From an uncultured delta proteobacterium (lineage in GTDB: Bacteria; Myxococcota_A; Polyangia; Haliangiales; Haliangiaceae): a stretch of 64,000 bases of DNA. The stretch's first letter is position 1, and each line of letters opens with the position of its first letter. The stretch lies in assembly GCA_900696455.1 (NCBI GenBank), contig CAADGB010000169.1, positions 1 to 64,000 on the forward strand. Reading direction: 5' to 3'. Shown one piece after another: positions 56,182 through 64,000 of this stretch. The position numbers and the translations under genes were made by a program. Below the pieces are notes generated by a model. It saw only the letters and a program-made list of their open reading frames with translations, was not told the DNA's origin and did not search any database.

Positions 56182-56238
56182 CGCCGCCACCGGCCGCTCG
56201 ACCCCCGCGCCGCTCTGCTACCTTGCGGTGATCCGGCC

Positions 56239-57813
56239 ATGAGCAAGCGCGATCTCGAAGCTCGCCTCGACCGTCAGGTGCGGCTGTGGCACGACCTGCG
56301 CGCCCTGGTCAGCCGCCTCGCCGCGGTCGCCGACCGCGCCACCTTCCTCGACGACGTGCTCGACACGCTGGTCGAGTCGCTGGGCGCCGATCGCGGCCTC
56401 ATCCTCCTCACCGACGACGCCGGCGAGGCCCACGCCATCAACGCGCGCGGCCGCGGGCGCGCGCTGCCGCCGGCGGAGCGCGACGAGATCAGCCGCACGA
56501 TCGTCGCCGAGGTCCACCGCAGCGGGCGGCCGGTGCTGTGGGAGGTCGGCGCCGCGGGCAGCGACAGCCAGCTCTCGCTCGGCATCATGAGCGCGCTGGC
56601 CGCGCCGCTGCGACCGGCGCGAGGCGGGACCGCCGCCTTCACCCGCGGCGTGGTCTACGTCGACTTCCGCGAGGTCGACCGGGTGGTGGGCGAGCTCGAG
56701 CGGGCCTTCCTCGAGACCGCCGCCGATCTGGTCTCGGTCGTGCTCGAGCGCAACGAGGCGCTGGCCACGACCCGCGAGCAGCTCCGCGAGGCGCTGGTCC
56801 GCGATCCCGCCTTGCCGCGGACGCCCGCGCTCGACGTGCTCCTGGCCCCGCCGTCGATGGCCCCGGTGCGGGCCGAGATCGAGGGCGCGGTCGCCAGCGA
56901 CCTGCCCATCCTCATGCTGGGCGAGTCGGGCACCGGCAAGACCCTGCTCGCGCGAGCCATCGCCGAGGCCGGGGGCCGGGTCCCGATCGTGCGCGCGGTC
57001 CTCGGCATGTCCGACGACCTCAACACGATCGCGTCGGAGCTGTTCGGCCACGAGCGCGGCGCGTTCTCGGGCGCGCTCGGCCGCCGCACCGGGCTGGTGG
57101 AGCACGCCGACGGCGGGACCCTGATCCTCGACGAGATCCTCAACCTGCCCCTGCACGCCCAGCAGCTCCTGCTCGACTTCACCCAGTTCGGCGTCTTCCG
57201 TCCGCTCGGGCACGGCGAGGCCGCGCCCCGCCGCTCGCGGGTCCGCCTGATCTGCGCCACCAACGGCGACGGCCGCGCCGCGGTCCGCGCCGGTCGCTTC
57301 CGCGAGGACCTCTACTACCGCATCGGCGCCATCACGATCACGGTGCCGCCGCTGCGCGCCCGGCGCGAGGACGCGCCGTCCCTGGCCGAGGGCTACCTGC
57401 GCCGGATCGATCCCGAGCGCGCCTGGGTGCTGTCGCTCGACGCCCGCCGCCGGCTGGCCGCGCCCGACCTGGCCTGGCCCGGCAACGTGCGGCAGCTCGA
57501 GGCGGCGGTCCACCGCGCCCGCGATCGCGCCCGCGCCCGCGGCCTCGACGGTCCCACCCTCGACCTGGCCTGCTTCGACGAGCGCTGGCTGCGCGGCGAG
57601 CCCGGCGCCGCCGGTCCCCCGGCCACCGGCGAGCTCCTCGACGAGTGGCGAGCCCTCGACGGCGATCGGGACCGCCTCGACGCCCGGGAGCGCGACGTCA
57701 TCCTGCGCGCGCTGGCCGCCGCCGGTGGGGTGGTCGCCCACGCCGCCGCCGCGCTCGGCCTGCCCCGCACCACGCTCGCGAGCCGCATGCAGCGGCTCAA
57801 GATCAAGGCCTGA
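56239..57813 (+). CDS. Sigma-54 interaction (bEBP) transcriptional activator with GAF domain
   Basis: This is a 524-residue enhancer-binding protein. The N-terminus (about 20-175) is a GAF-like sensor (VESLGADRGLILLTDDAG). The AAA+ core (about 205-430) has Walker A LGESGTGKT, the sigma-54 contact loop ERGAFSGALG (canonical G-A-F-T-G-A here with Ser for Thr), Walker B GGTLILDEI, and FREDLYYRIGAITI. The C-terminus carries a Fis-type helix-turn-helix (HAAAALGLPRTTLASRMQRL). It would activate sigma-54 promoters in response to a ligand sensed by GAF. The Thr-to-Ser change in the loop may still work. No -24/-12 promoter is obvious immediately upstream. Confidence 0.95.
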   Translation: MSKRDLEARLDRQVRLWHDLRALVSRLAAVADRATFLDDVLDTLVESLGADRGLILLTDDAGEAHAINARGRGRALPPAERDEISRTIVAEVHRSGRPVLWEVGAAGSDSQLSLGIMSALAAPLRPARGGTAAFTRGVVYVDFREVDRVVGELERAFLETAADLVSVVLERNEALATTREQLREALVRDPALPRTPALDVLLAPPSMAPVRAEIEGAVASDLPILMLGESGTGKTLLARAIAEAGGRVPIVRAVLGMSDDLNTIASELFGHERGAFSGALGRRTGLVEHADGGTLILDEILNLPLHAQQLLLDFTQFGVFRPLGHGEAAPRRSRVRLICATNGDGRAAVRAGRFREDLYYRIGAITITVPPLRARREDAPSLAEGYLRRIDPERAWVLSLDARRRLAAPDLAWPGNVRQLEAAVHRARDRARARGLDGPTLDLACFDERWLRGEPGAAGPPATGELLDEWRALDGDRDRLDARERDVILRALAAAGGVVAHAAAALGLPRTTLASRMQRLKIKA

Positions 57814-57828
57814 GCACGCGCCCGCGCG

Positions 57829-58662
57829 CTACTTCGCGGCGAGCGTCGCGTCCTCGACGATGACCGGGTACACGTAGCCGGCGCCGAAGTCCTTGTTGAC
57901 GGCCAGGGTGCCGCGGACCACGACGACGTCGCCGAGGGTGGCGGGCGGGGCGCTGGCCGCGGTGGTCACGGTCAGGTCGGCGGTGCCGTCGTGGACGTGG
58001 ACCCAGTTGCGGCCCATGATCCCGGCGTTGAACTTGACGACCTTGCCGCGGGCCACCACCGGCTTGCCGGCGAGCGCCGGCGCCCTGGCGAGGAGGGCGG
58101 CGATGGTCTGCCCGCCGGCGACCGGGGCGATCGTCTCGGCGCTGGGCGGCGCCGTGGGCGGAGCATGCCCCGGCGCCGACGGGGTGGTGACCACCGCCGC
58201 GCCGGGCGCGCCGGCGCCCTCGACCGGCGGCAGCCCGGGCACGAAGTGGATGCGGGGGAAGGTCCGGCCCAGCGTGTTGCTGGTGAAGTCGGTCATGACC
58301 GTGCCGGTCACGAAGATCACCTTGGCGCCGACCGCGAGCGGCGCCTCGGGCGCGGCCGCCCACGCCTCCTCGCCGCCGAGATCGAGGCGGGCGTAGGTGT
58401 AGCCGCCCGAGCTCATGGTCTCGAGCACGGTGCCGACGCGATCGCCGGGCGCGGTCGTGGGGGTGCCCGCGGCGTGCGGGGCCGGCGCGCTCGGCGGGAC
58501 GACCGGCGCGCTCGGCCGCGCCGGCTGCGCGGCGACCGCGGGCAGGTCCTTGGCCGGGGGCAGCCCCTGCGGCGGCTCCTTGCTGCAGGCGGCCGCGAGG
58601 AGCCCGGCGGCGGTGGCCGCGATCAGGAGCGGACGCGAGGCGAGCGGGGGGACGAGGCGCAT
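57829..58662 (-). CDS. Lipoprotein with OB-fold-like domain
   Basis: This is a 277-residue lipoprotein. The lipobox is AAGLLAAAC (Cys near residue 26), followed by a Pro/Ala linker (about 27-75). Two beta-barrel-like domains follow: one around residues 80-135 (YTYARLDLGGEEAWAAAPEA), and one around 190-277 with GRNWVHVHDGTADLTVTT and GDVVVVRGTLAVNKDFGAGY. The second resembles the OB-fold NrfJ/CcmE-like type seen in periplasmic proteins, where G-R-N-W-V-H/Q is common. ATG 58662 was chosen over an upstream frame because the signal peptide starts there. It converges on the sigma-54 activator with only 15 bp between. The function is not known; it may bind a small molecule or oligonucleotide. Confidence 0.8.
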   Translation of the reverse strand: MRLVPPLASRPLLIAATAAGLLAAACSKEPPQGLPPAKDLPAVAAQPARPSAPVVPPSAPAPHAAGTPTTAPGDRVGTVLETMSSGGYTYARLDLGGEEAWAAAPEAPLAVGAKVIFVTGTVMTDFTSNTLGRTFPRIHFVPGLPPVEGAGAPGAAVVTTPSAPGHAPPTAPPSAETIAPVAGGQTIAALLARAPALAGKPVVARGKVVKFNAGIMGRNWVHVHDGTADLTVTTAASAPPATLGDVVVVRGTLAVNKDFGAGYVYPVIVEDATLAAK

Positions 58663-58684
58663 CCCGCACATGTAGCACGGCGGC

Positions 58685-58795
58685 TCAGCGGAAGCGGTAG
58701 CCGAGGTGGACGGCCGGGAACACCGTCCACGGCGAGCGCGCGAAGGTCGCGCCATCGAGCGTGACGTCGCCGGCGCCCAACGAGCGCCCCACCGC
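58685..58795 (-). pseudogene. Outer membrane beta-barrel protein, C-terminal remnant
   Basis: About 35 codons remain in one frame, ending GDVTLDGATFARSPWTVFPA and VHLGYRFR before a natural TGA at 58685. A terminal strand of alternating hydrophobic residues ending Y-R-F-R resembles the last strand and insertion signal of outer membrane porins. Upstream the frame is closed by a TAG at 58796. The remnant lies against the truncated AraC gene, pointing to a deletion that removed the body of this gene and the start of the other. Confidence 0.6.
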
Positions 58796-59453
58796 CTACG
58801 CCGATCGCCCGGCGGCGGCGCCGTCGCGCCACGCCACCGAGTGCAAGCTGGCCAGCCTGCTGGTCATCGCCCGCCAGCTCACCGGCCGCCCGCTGGTGGC
58901 GACCGCGGTCGGCTTCCGCCACCCGGCGCCGGCCGACGTCGCCCTCCACGCCCGGGTGTTCGGCGTGGCCCCGCGCTTCGCCGCCGCCGACGACGTCCTC
59001 GAGCTCGCCGCCGCCGAGCTCGACGCCCCGTGCCCCGACGCCGATCCGGCGCTGTGGCGCATCGTCGAGCGCCACGCCGAGGCCCTGCTCGCCGCCCGCC
59101 CGGCGCCGGCGCAGCTCACCGCCCGCGTCCGCCACCACCTGACGACGGCGCTGGCCGACGGCGGCGCGACCCTGGCCGCCACCGCCGCCCACCTCCGCCT
59201 GTCGGAGCGCAGCCTGCAGCGGCGACTGGCCGACGAGGGTACGACCTTCGAGGCGCTCCTCGACGAGCTGCGCCGCGAGCTCGCCCGCCGCTACCTCGGC
59301 GATCGCGCGCTCGCCCTCGGCGAGGTCGCCTACCTCCTCGGCTACTCCGAGCCCAGCGCGTTCCACCGCGCGTTCAAGCGCTGGACCGGGACCACGCCGG
59401 CCGAGGCCCGGCGTCGCCGGCCGGCGCCGCCTACTGGATCGTCGAGTCGGTGA
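58761..59453 (+). pseudogene. AraC-family regulator, N-terminally truncated
   Basis: The frame encodes the C-terminal part of an AraC regulator with an arabinose-binding_2-like sensor. The sensor portion begins abruptly near HATECKLASLLVIARQLTG and continues VGFRHPAPADVALHARVFG. The DNA-binding part (about 130-215) has two helix-turn-helix motifs: TLAATAAHLRLSERSLQRRLADE, then ALGEVAYLLGYSEPSAFHRA, followed by FKRWTGTTPAEAR. Family members are usually about 320-340 residues, so roughly 100 N-terminal residues are missing. The first 25 residues here are junk. In-frame TAG at 58698 prevents an upstream extension. Its last bases overlap the convergent beta-helix gene by 23 bp. It may still bind DNA but without a full sensor. 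Confidence 0.75.
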
Positions 59454-60525
59454 CGACGATGGGCGTGTCGTCGTGGGCGGAGATCATCGGGTACTGCGTG
59501 TACCAGGAGCCGCCGAGGTTGCGGGTGATGACCGAGCGATCGATCCGGATGTCGCCGGTGTGGTTGTTGGTGACGAAGAAGATCGCGCTGCCGTGCTGGA
59601 CGACCTCGTTGTCGCGGATGGCGACCCCGCACAGCGACAGCGTCATCTCGTTGCCGTCGTTGTAGATGGCGCCGCCGGAGCCGCCGCCCGGCGAGTTGCC
59701 CTGGGGCGGGTTGCCGCCGTTGCCGATCGCGCGGTTGTGCGAGAACAGGCTGTTGTAGATCGCCCACGACACGCCGATGCTGCTGATGCCGCCACCGTTG
59801 GAGCAGGTGTTGCCGAAGCCCTCGGCGCCGCCGAACGTCGTGTTGACGACGTAGACCGGCAGGTCCTGGTACTGGTCGAAGACCCGGACGCCGGCGCCGC
59901 CGACGTCGGGACCGGTGTCGGCGCAGACGTTGCCGAAGAAGCGGGTGTTGACCAGCTTGAGGCGTCCGCCGCGCGCCCAGATCGCGCCGCCGCCGTCGTG
60001 CTCGGCCTCGCCCTTCGAGTTGCCGTCGATGAACGTGAGGTTCTGGACGGTGAGGCGCGGGTGATCCTGATCGTTGCAGTGCGACGTGGTCCAGCGCTGG
60101 TCGGGATCGCAGGTGTTCATGTAGAGGATGCGGGTGCGACCGCCGCCCGACAGCGTGACCTTGCCGCCGCCGTCGAGGACGATCTCGGGGCCGGTGTCGT
60201 TGAAGATCTTGGCCGGCCGGTCGAGCGTGATCGTCACCGGGTCGGGCCCGCAGTCGAACGTGATCACGCCGCCGGCCGCCACCGCCGCGATCACCGCCTC
60301 GCCGGTGCAGCTCGCCGGCGTGCCGTCGCCGACCACGGTGCGGGGGCTGGCGACGCTGGCCAGCCCGGCCTCGCTCGGGACGCCGCAGGTGCCGTCGGGG
60401 TTGCCGGCGGGCGGCCCGGCCTCGGGATCGGTGAGGGGGTTGTCGATATCGACCCCGCCGTCGCCGCAGGCGGCGACGAAGACGGCAGCCGCGATCAGGA
60501 GCGCAGGACCGAGCGCACGCGACAT
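59431..60525 (-). CDS. Right-handed beta-helix lipoprotein
   Basis: This is a 364-residue protein. The lipobox is AAAVFVAAC (Cys about residue 20), so it is membrane-anchored. The mature protein shows the repeats of a parallel beta-helix: LTVQNLTFIDGNS, LKLVNTRFFGNVC, VYVVNTTFGG, AIYNSLFSHNRAIG and IRIDRSVITRN. Each is a short strand with Asn or Thr at turns, as in the polymorphic outer membrane and pectate-lyase folds (choice-of-anchor/CSLREA-like proteins). Residues about 50-120 hold the leading ITFDCGPDPVTITLDRP segment, typical of the start of such helices. It is a likely surface protein with no catalytic residues evident. ATG 60525 has GGGAGG eight bases upstream. Confidence 0.88.
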   Translation of the reverse strand: MSRALGPALLIAAAVFVAACGDGGVDIDNPLTDPEAGPPAGNPDGTCGVPSEAGLASVASPRTVVGDGTPASCTGEAVIAAVAAGGVITFDCGPDPVTITLDRPAKIFNDTGPEIVLDGGGKVTLSGGGRTRILYMNTCDPDQRWTTSHCNDQDHPRLTVQNLTFIDGNSKGEAEHDGGGAIWARGGRLKLVNTRFFGNVCADTGPDVGGAGVRVFDQYQDLPVYVVNTTFGGAEGFGNTCSNGGGISSIGVSWAIYNSLFSHNRAIGNGGNPPQGNSPGGGSGGAIYNDGNEMTLSLCGVAIRDNEVVQHGSAIFFVTNNHTGDIRIDRSVITRNLGGSWYTQYPMISAHDDTPIVVTDSTIQ

Positions 60526-60600
60526 GGCAGACCTCCCGGTCGCCGATTGTAGCCGGCGCCGCGCGCGGCCGGGGCGGTGTATCGTCGCGGATCGGGGGAC

Positions 60601-63156
60601 ATGAGCATCCGCAAGCCCACCGACGATCCGCGCGCCGGCGGCGACACGCTGCCCGCGGGTGAGACGCCGCCGCGACCGGTCGCCACCGAGGCGGCGCCGG
60701 TGCGCGCCGCGCCTCCACCTGCCCTGGAGGAGGTCGACCCGTCCCGCTACCTGCGCCAGCAGGTCGTGGCCCGTGGCGGCATGGGCACGATCGTGGCGGC
60801 GCTGGATCGCCGGCTGGGCCGCACGATCGCCCTCAAGGAGCTGCACGTCGACCAGCCCGGGCTGCGCGCCCGCTTCGAGCGCGAGGCGCTGCTCACCGCG
60901 CGTCTCCAGCACCCGGCGATCGTGAGCGTCCACGAGGCCGGTCGCTGGCCCGGCGGCGCGCCGTTCTTCGCGATGAAGCTGGTCGCCGGTCGCTCGCTCG
61001 ACGCCGCGATCGCGGCGGCGCCGACGCTCGCCGACCGCCTCGCCCTGCTCCCCCACGTCATCGCCGTCGCCGACGCCCTCGCCTACGCCCACGGCCAGCG
61101 CATCATCCACCGCGACCTCAAGCCGCACAACGTGATGGTCGGCGACCTCGGCGAGACCGTGGTCATCGACTGGGGCCTGGGCAAGGACCTCGCCGACGAC
61201 CCCCCAGGCGGCGCGACCGACCTCGCCCACGGCTCGCGGCTGGTGCCGGCCGCCCCCGGCGAGACCGTCGCCGGCGAGGTCCTGGGCACCCCGGCCTACA
61301 TGCCGCCGGAGCAGGCCGCGGGGTTGCCCGTCGACGAGCGCGCCGACGTCTTCGCGATCGGCGCGATGCTCGACCACCTGCTCGCCGGGGCGGCGCCCGA
61401 CGTCACCTTCCACCCCCGCCGGCCGCCGGCCGAGCGGCTCGGCGTGGCCACGCCGCTGGCGGAGCGCCAGCCCGGCCTCCCGCCCGAGCTGCTGGCGATC
61501 GTCGCGCGCGCCACCGCGCGCGAGCCGGCGGGGCGCTACCGCACCGCGCGCGAGCTGGCCGAGGACCTGCGCCGCTTCCAGACCGGCCAGCTCGTCGGCG
61601 CCCACCGCTACTCGGCCGGTCAGCTCGCGCGCCGCTGGCTGGCCCGCCACCGGGCCGTGGTCACGCTCACGTCGGTGATGCTGGTCGCGGCGATCGTGCT
61701 GGGCGCACTCTCGGTGCGGCGGATCGTGCGCGAGCAGGCGGCCGCCGAGGCCGCGCGCCGGCGCGCCGAGGCCAGCCGGGGCGAGGCCCTCGCCCGCCGC
61801 GCCGACGCCGAGGAGCTGATGAGCTTCATGCTCTTCGAGCTCAAGGACCGCCTGCAGCCGCTCAACCGCCTCGACCTGCTGGCGTCGGTGGCCCAGCGCG
61901 CCGCCCGCTACTACGAGGCGCGCCCCGAGGGCGACGACGAGCGCGATCGGCGGCTGCGCGCGGCCGTCCTGCGCAACCTCGGCGACGTCGTCGCGGCCCA
62001 GGGTGACAGCGCGGCGGCGCTCGCCGCGTATCGCGCCGCGCTGGCCCGCACCCGATCCCTGGCCGAGCTCCACCCCGACGACGACGAGGTCCTGCACGAC
62101 CTCGCCGCCAGCCACAACCTGGTCGGTGACATGCAGCTCCAGCAAGGCGACCGCGCCGGCGCTCTGGCCTCGTACCGCGAGGGCCTGGCCGTCGCCGAGG
62201 CGACGCTGGCGCGCGCCCCGACCGGGCGCCGCGCCCGCCGCGACGTCACGGTCAGCCTCAACAAGCTCGGCGACGCCCTGCGCACCGGCGGCGCCGGCGA
62301 CGAGGCCGAGGCCGCCTACCAGCGGGCGTTCGAGCTGCGGCGGGCCCTGGCCGACGAGCAACCCGACGACCTCGAGGCCCAGCGCGATCTCGCGGTCAGC
62401 CACGAGAAGCTCGGCGGCGTGCTGCTCGCCCGCAAGGATCCCGGCGCCCTCGCCGCCTTCCACGCCAGCCTGGCCGTGCGCGAGCGGCTGGTCGCGCGCG
62501 CGCCCGACGACGCGCGGTGGCGGCGCGACCTGGCGCTGGGCCACGACAAGGTCGGCGACGCCCAGCTACGCCAGGGCGACCGCGCCGGCGCCGCCGCGAG
62601 CGCGCGCGCGGCGCTGGTCCTGCGCGCCGCGCTGGCCGAGGAGGACCCGACCAACACCACGCTGCAGCGCGAGCTGGCCGCCAACCACGACCGCGCCGGC
62701 GATCTCCTGTTCGAACAGGGCGACGCCGCCGGCGCGCTGGTGGCGTACCGCCAGGCGATGGAGATCGCGGCCCGGCTCGCCGCGCGCGACCCCGCCAACG
62801 CCACCTGGCAGCGCGACCTCGAGGTGAGCCACAACAAGGTCGGCGACGCCCTGCTCGAGCGCGGCGACGGCGGCGCCGCCGCGGCCGCCTACAGCGCGGC
62901 GCTGGGGATCGCCGAGCGCCTGGCCGCCCGCGACCCCGCCAACGCCACCTGGCAGCGCGATCTGTGGGTCTGCCACTACAAGCTCGGCGACGCCCGGCTG
63001 GCCGCCGGACGGCGCGCCGAGGCCGAGCGCTCGTACCGCGCCGCGCTCGAGCTGGCGCAGGCCCTGGCCGCGCGCTCCCCGGACGACGCCGGCGCCCAGG
63101 AGGAGGCGGCGATCGTGCGCCAGACCCTGGCCGACTGCTGCGCGCCGCCGCGCTGA
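60601..63156 (+). CDS. Ser/Thr protein kinase with DWG motif and TPR domain
   Basis: This is an 851-residue receptor kinase. The catalytic domain (about 45-335) has VARGGMGTIVAALD, IALKEL (ATP Lys), catalytic loop IHRDLKPHNVMVG, IDWGLGKDL in place of DFG, and TPAYMPPEQAAG in place of APE. The DWG/PPE type is common in myxobacterial and planctomycete kinases. A membrane span lies near residues 352-373 (VVTLTSVMLVAAIVLGAL). The C-terminal half holds many TPR-like units with the recurring pair GDRAGALASYREGLAVAEAT and HNKVGDALLERGDG. ATG 60601 is chosen because the GGGGGAC before it is Shine-Dalgarno-like and the frame upstream adds only a few residues. It stands alone between convergent or divergent genes. 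Confidence 0.92.
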   Translation: MSIRKPTDDPRAGGDTLPAGETPPRPVATEAAPVRAAPPPALEEVDPSRYLRQQVVARGGMGTIVAALDRRLGRTIALKELHVDQPGLRARFEREALLTARLQHPAIVSVHEAGRWPGGAPFFAMKLVAGRSLDAAIAAAPTLADRLALLPHVIAVADALAYAHGQRIIHRDLKPHNVMVGDLGETVVIDWGLGKDLADDPPGGATDLAHGSRLVPAAPGETVAGEVLGTPAYMPPEQAAGLPVDERADVFAIGAMLDHLLAGAAPDVTFHPRRPPAERLGVATPLAERQPGLPPELLAIVARATAREPAGRYRTARELAEDLRRFQTGQLVGAHRYSAGQLARRWLARHRAVVTLTSVMLVAAIVLGALSVRRIVREQAAAEAARRRAEASRGEALARRADAEELMSFMLFELKDRLQPLNRLDLLASVAQRAARYYEARPEGDDERDRRLRAAVLRNLGDVVAAQGDSAAALAAYRAALARTRSLAELHPDDDEVLHDLAASHNLVGDMQLQQGDRAGALASYREGLAVAEATLARAPTGRRARRDVTVSLNKLGDALRTGGAGDEAEAAYQRAFELRRALADEQPDDLEAQRDLAVSHEKLGGVLLARKDPGALAAFHASLAVRERLVARAPDDARWRRDLALGHDKVGDAQLRQGDRAGAAASARAALVLRAALAEEDPTNTTLQRELAANHDRAGDLLFEQGDAAGALVAYRQAMEIAARLAARDPANATWQRDLEVSHNKVGDALLERGDGGAAAAAYSAALGIAERLAARDPANATWQRDLWVCHYKLGDARLAAGRRAEAERSYRAALELAQALAARSPDDAGAQEEAAIVRQTLADCCAPPR

Positions 63157-63175
63157 CGCGGCGAGCGACCGGCGC

Positions 63176-64000
63176 TCAGATCCGATCCGGATCGTCGAGC
63201 AGGAAGGCGAGCGCGGCCGGGGCGCGGGCCGCCCACGCGGTCTCGTTGTGGGCGTGGCCCTCGCCCAGGACGTAGCGCAGCGAGGCGTCGAGGACCCAGC
63301 CCTTGCTCACGAGCAGGTCGCGCATGGCGGCGGTGGCGGCCATGCCGTCGTGGCTGGCGCCGGAGTCGCCGCTGTCGAGGTAGATCGTGAGCGGCTTGTC
63401 GGCGGCGGTGGCGGGATCGGCGGCGACGAGCGCCGGCAGGTAGCCCTCGTCCCACCACAGCGACGGCGAGAACACGCCGCAGCGATCGAAGACGGTGGGG
63501 CGCTGCCAGCAGCCGTACAGGCTGACCAGGCCGCCCAGCGACGAGCCGGCCAGCCCGACCCGGCCGGGCGCGACCCGGTAGGTGGCGGCGATGAACGGGC
63601 GCAGCTCGTCGGCCAGGAAGTCGAGGTAGGCGTCGGCGCCGCCGCCGCTGCCGATCGAGCCGTCGACGGTGGGCGTGTAGTCGTGGATGCGGCTGGCGGT
63701 GTTGTAGACGCCGACGATGATCGCCTCGCGGACGCCACCGCCGCCGGTCAGCGCGTCCATCGCCTCGTCGATGCGCCACTCGACGCCGCCGAAGGCGGTG
63801 GCGGCGTCGAACAGGTTCTAACCGTCGTGCATGAAGACCACCGGGTAGGTCTCGAGCGGGTTCTCGTCGTAGCCGGGCGGCAGGTAGACCAGCACGTCGC
63901 GATCGTCGACGGCGGCGGCGGCGAAGCCGCGGTGGGCGACGATGCGGCCGCTGGTGGCGAAGAAGTGGGGGTAGACGTCGACGGTCGCGCCCGGCTGGGC
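63176..64000 (-). pseudogene. Esterase family protein, interrupted by UAG and cut by window edge
   Basis: This is an alpha/beta hydrolase of the Fes/IroE-type putative esterase family, running off the right edge. N-terminal visible sequence includes VLVYLPPGYDENPLETYPVV and FMHDG, then TAG at 63818-63820, then NLFDAATAFGGVEWRIDEAM. The family motif is M-H-D-G-Q-N-L-F-D, so the TAG replaces a Gln codon (CAG to TAG). Downstream parts remain intact: RVGLAGSSLGGLVSLY with the nucleophile Ser, FSPSLWWDEGY, and EGHAHNETAWAAR with the catalytic His. A shorter product could start at a later codon but would lack the first strands. This is a single-base nonsense mutation or a sequencing error. Confidence 0.75.

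Overview
The window is very GC-rich, with third codon positions that are almost all G or C. It carries a gene mix typical of Myxococcota, probably a Haliangium/Kofleriaceae-like member of Polyangia. The evidence is a MYXO-CTERM-type secreted protein, two Ser/Thr kinases fused to TPR repeats, a PAS hybrid histidine kinase, a sigma-54 activator, several small-domain lipoproteins and two DUF4157 (eCIS-core) proteins. The taxonomic call is inference. No rRNA, tRNA, CRISPR array or replication origin was recognised.

Region 1 (1-12.4 kb) holds a leucine-rich hypothetical protein, a DUF3829 secreted protein, tgt (queuosine tRNA modification), a frameshifted YARHG-like protein, a frameshifted iodotyrosine-deiodinase-like flavoprotein, a beta-propeller-like protein and an ALDH7-type aldehyde dehydrogenase. 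It also holds a short gene whose frame continues through an in-frame UGA, an OmpA-type lipoprotein and an L-domain-like secreted protein.

Region 2 (12.5-21.7 kb) holds a Na/Pi cotransporter with a PhoU tail, tryptophan 2,3-dioxygenase and a tandem acyl-CoA dehydrogenase fusion. The fusion is translationally coupled to an acetoacetate-decarboxylase-like protein. An ABC-F ATPase and a membrane protein follow.

Region 3 (21.8-26.8 kb) is an arsenic resistance cluster on the minus strand: arsR, a dedicated GAPDH, arsJ and a two-domain arsA, with a convergent DGC-domain protein. Arsenate would be converted by GAPDH to 1-arseno-3-phosphoglycerate and exported by ArsJ. ArsA implies arsenite handling, but no ArsB or Acr3 is present here. 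A 20-bp near-palindrome overlaps the predicted arsR promoter.

Region 4 (27-34 kb) holds two DUF4157 proteins with different C-terminal parts, a lipoprotein, a DUF6544-like protein and a CysZ/EI24-like membrane protein.

Region 5 (34-43.1 kb) is mainly metabolic and secreted enzymes: an M49-like metallopeptidase lipoprotein, a CrtI/RetSat-like FAD oxidoreductase, a Tat-exported multicopper oxidase, a serine beta-lactamase-like esterase and two tandem phosphofructokinases with PPi-type active-site residues. About 210 bp packed with stem-loops follows.

Region 6 (43.3-48 kb) is a MacAB-like ABC efflux operon. Its adaptor gene is interrupted by a complete IS66-family element with perfect 18-bp inverted ends and an 8-bp target duplication.

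Region 7 (48-64 kb) is signalling and surface proteins: the MYXO-CTERM protein, a Suppressor-of-fused protein, the hybrid histidine kinase, two Ser/Thr kinases, small secreted proteins, the sigma-54 activator, an OB-fold-like lipoprotein and a beta-helix lipoprotein. It also has a deletion scar joining an outer-membrane-protein tail to a truncated AraC regulator, and an esterase broken by an amber codon at the right edge.

An unusual number of genes are interrupted: two GC-dinucleotide slips, one UGA, one UAG, one tandem-repeat shift, one IS insertion and one deletion scar. Some may be assembly errors.
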